NCBI GenBank assembly: GCA_001414485.1 | Contig: LLEY01000272.1 | Coordinates: forward strand, 1-58,314 | Source of the DNA: Calycina herbarum | Taxonomy: Eukaryota > Ascomycota > Leotiomycetes > Helotiales > Pezizellaceae | Length of the DNA: 58,314 nt | Reading direction: 5' to 3' | Shown: one piece after another, positions 58,012 through 58,314 of the stretch | Layout of the letters: each line of letters starts with the position of its first letter | Position numbering within the stretch: the stretch's first letter is position 1 | Program-made: the position numbers and the translations under genes | Notes under the pieces: generated by a model | What the model saw: the letters and a program-made list of their open reading frames with translations, nothing else | Databases searched by the model: none | What the model was told of the DNA's origin: nothing

Positions 58012-58314
58012 TGTTAAAATGGTCACGCAAGAGGGCAGAAGGCAGAAGTCAAGGGTATAAATTATGTGTATATGTGTGTGTGTATATGTGTGTGTGTATG
58101 TGTGTGTGTGTATGTGTGTGTGTGTGTATGTGTGTGTGTGTGTATGTCCTGGGTAGACGTCCCAGGACCTAGTTATATACACATGTATATAAAGGACTCT
58201 TTGTATATACGCATTCGGAATACGTATGCGGTGTACAAAGGACTCTTTGTATATACGCATTCGGAATACGTATGCGGTGTACAAAGGACTCTTTGTATAT
58301 ACGTATACGGAATA
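58012..58314 (-). mobile_element. LTR-A copy 6 (reverse), cut by the window end
   Basis: Starts TGTTAAAATGGTCACG (the reverse of the LTR-A end), then the GT-rich microsatellite (about 58063-58147), the hairpin CCTGGGTAGACGTCCCAGG and at least two and a half minisatellite units before the window ends. It lies in the RT of an element of its own family. Whether it is solo or part of a full element cannot be seen. Confidence 0.88.

Larger units (their letters stand above)
50230..58314 (+). mobile_element. Ty1/Copia retrotransposon, 3' end beyond the window, with nested insertions
   Basis: 5' LTR at 50230-50829, then gag-pol in the Copia order (gag, protease, integrase, RT). It is interrupted by P6 (52705-54565), P7 (54626-56993) and an LTR-A in reverse (58012 on). 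The LTR is of the LTR-A family, so the solo LTR-A copies in this window are relics of the same family. The flanks of the 5' LTR (CAAAG, TAGTA) do not match, as expected for the left LTR of a full element. Confidence 0.88.

Overview
This window looks like a piece of a filamentous ascomycete (Pezizomycotina) genome, most likely a leotiomycete. Its spliced genes have short introns (about 45-240 bp), and the ATG4 protein has the fungal Atg4 layout and is close to what I remember of helotialean Atg4. A large AT-rich block carries the signature of repeat-induced point mutation (RIP): C-to-T and G-to-A transitions that leave TAG/TAA where CAG, CAA or TGG is expected.

1-12.4 kb is a conserved housekeeping segment: ATG4 (-), SQS1 (+), histone H2B (-), histone H2A (+), the complex I subunit NDUFB9 (-) and the 2-oxoglutarate dehydrogenase E2 KGD2 (+). 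They form three head-to-head pairs: ATG4/SQS1, H2B/H2A and NDUFB9/KGD2. The last two pairs join products of one process (nucleosome; mitochondrial respiration). All splice to intact frames; NDUFB9 needs a GC-AG intron.

12.4-33.2 kb is a nest of RIP-mutated mobile elements. Two pogo/Fot1-like DNA transposons (P1, P2) are each split by a Ty3/Gypsy chromovirus. P1 also holds a solo LTR. A foldback MITE (P3), a broken pogo (P4) and several LTR fragments follow.

33.2-38.5 kb is an unmutated island. It holds a small PD-(D/E)XK-like gene broken by a 7-bp repeat, an intact conserved fungal gene with an F-box-like C-terminus, and a protein-kinase pseudogene at the right edge.

38.5-58.3 kb is a second mobile nest: a pogo (P5) split by a third Gypsy and a solo LTR, a Tc1/mariner-like transposase, and a Ty1/Copia element. 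The Copia integrase is split by two more pogo elements (P6, P7) and its RT by another LTR of its own family. Target-site duplications fix most boundaries and give the order of insertion.

Two patterns stand out. All seven pogo/MITE ends share one frame of a constant cap followed by a 17-bp-period pair or triplet of iterons. The iteron core differs between elements while the spacing does not, which looks like a modular DNA-recognition address. Second, the Copia LTR family carries inside each LTR a 46-bp doubly palindromic minisatellite (3 to 6 copies), a fixed hairpin and a CA/TA microsatellite. A diverged relative (LTR-B) carries a different minisatellite in the same place. Two Gypsy copies also share a coiled-coil-like antisense ORF between the chromodomain and the 3' LTR.
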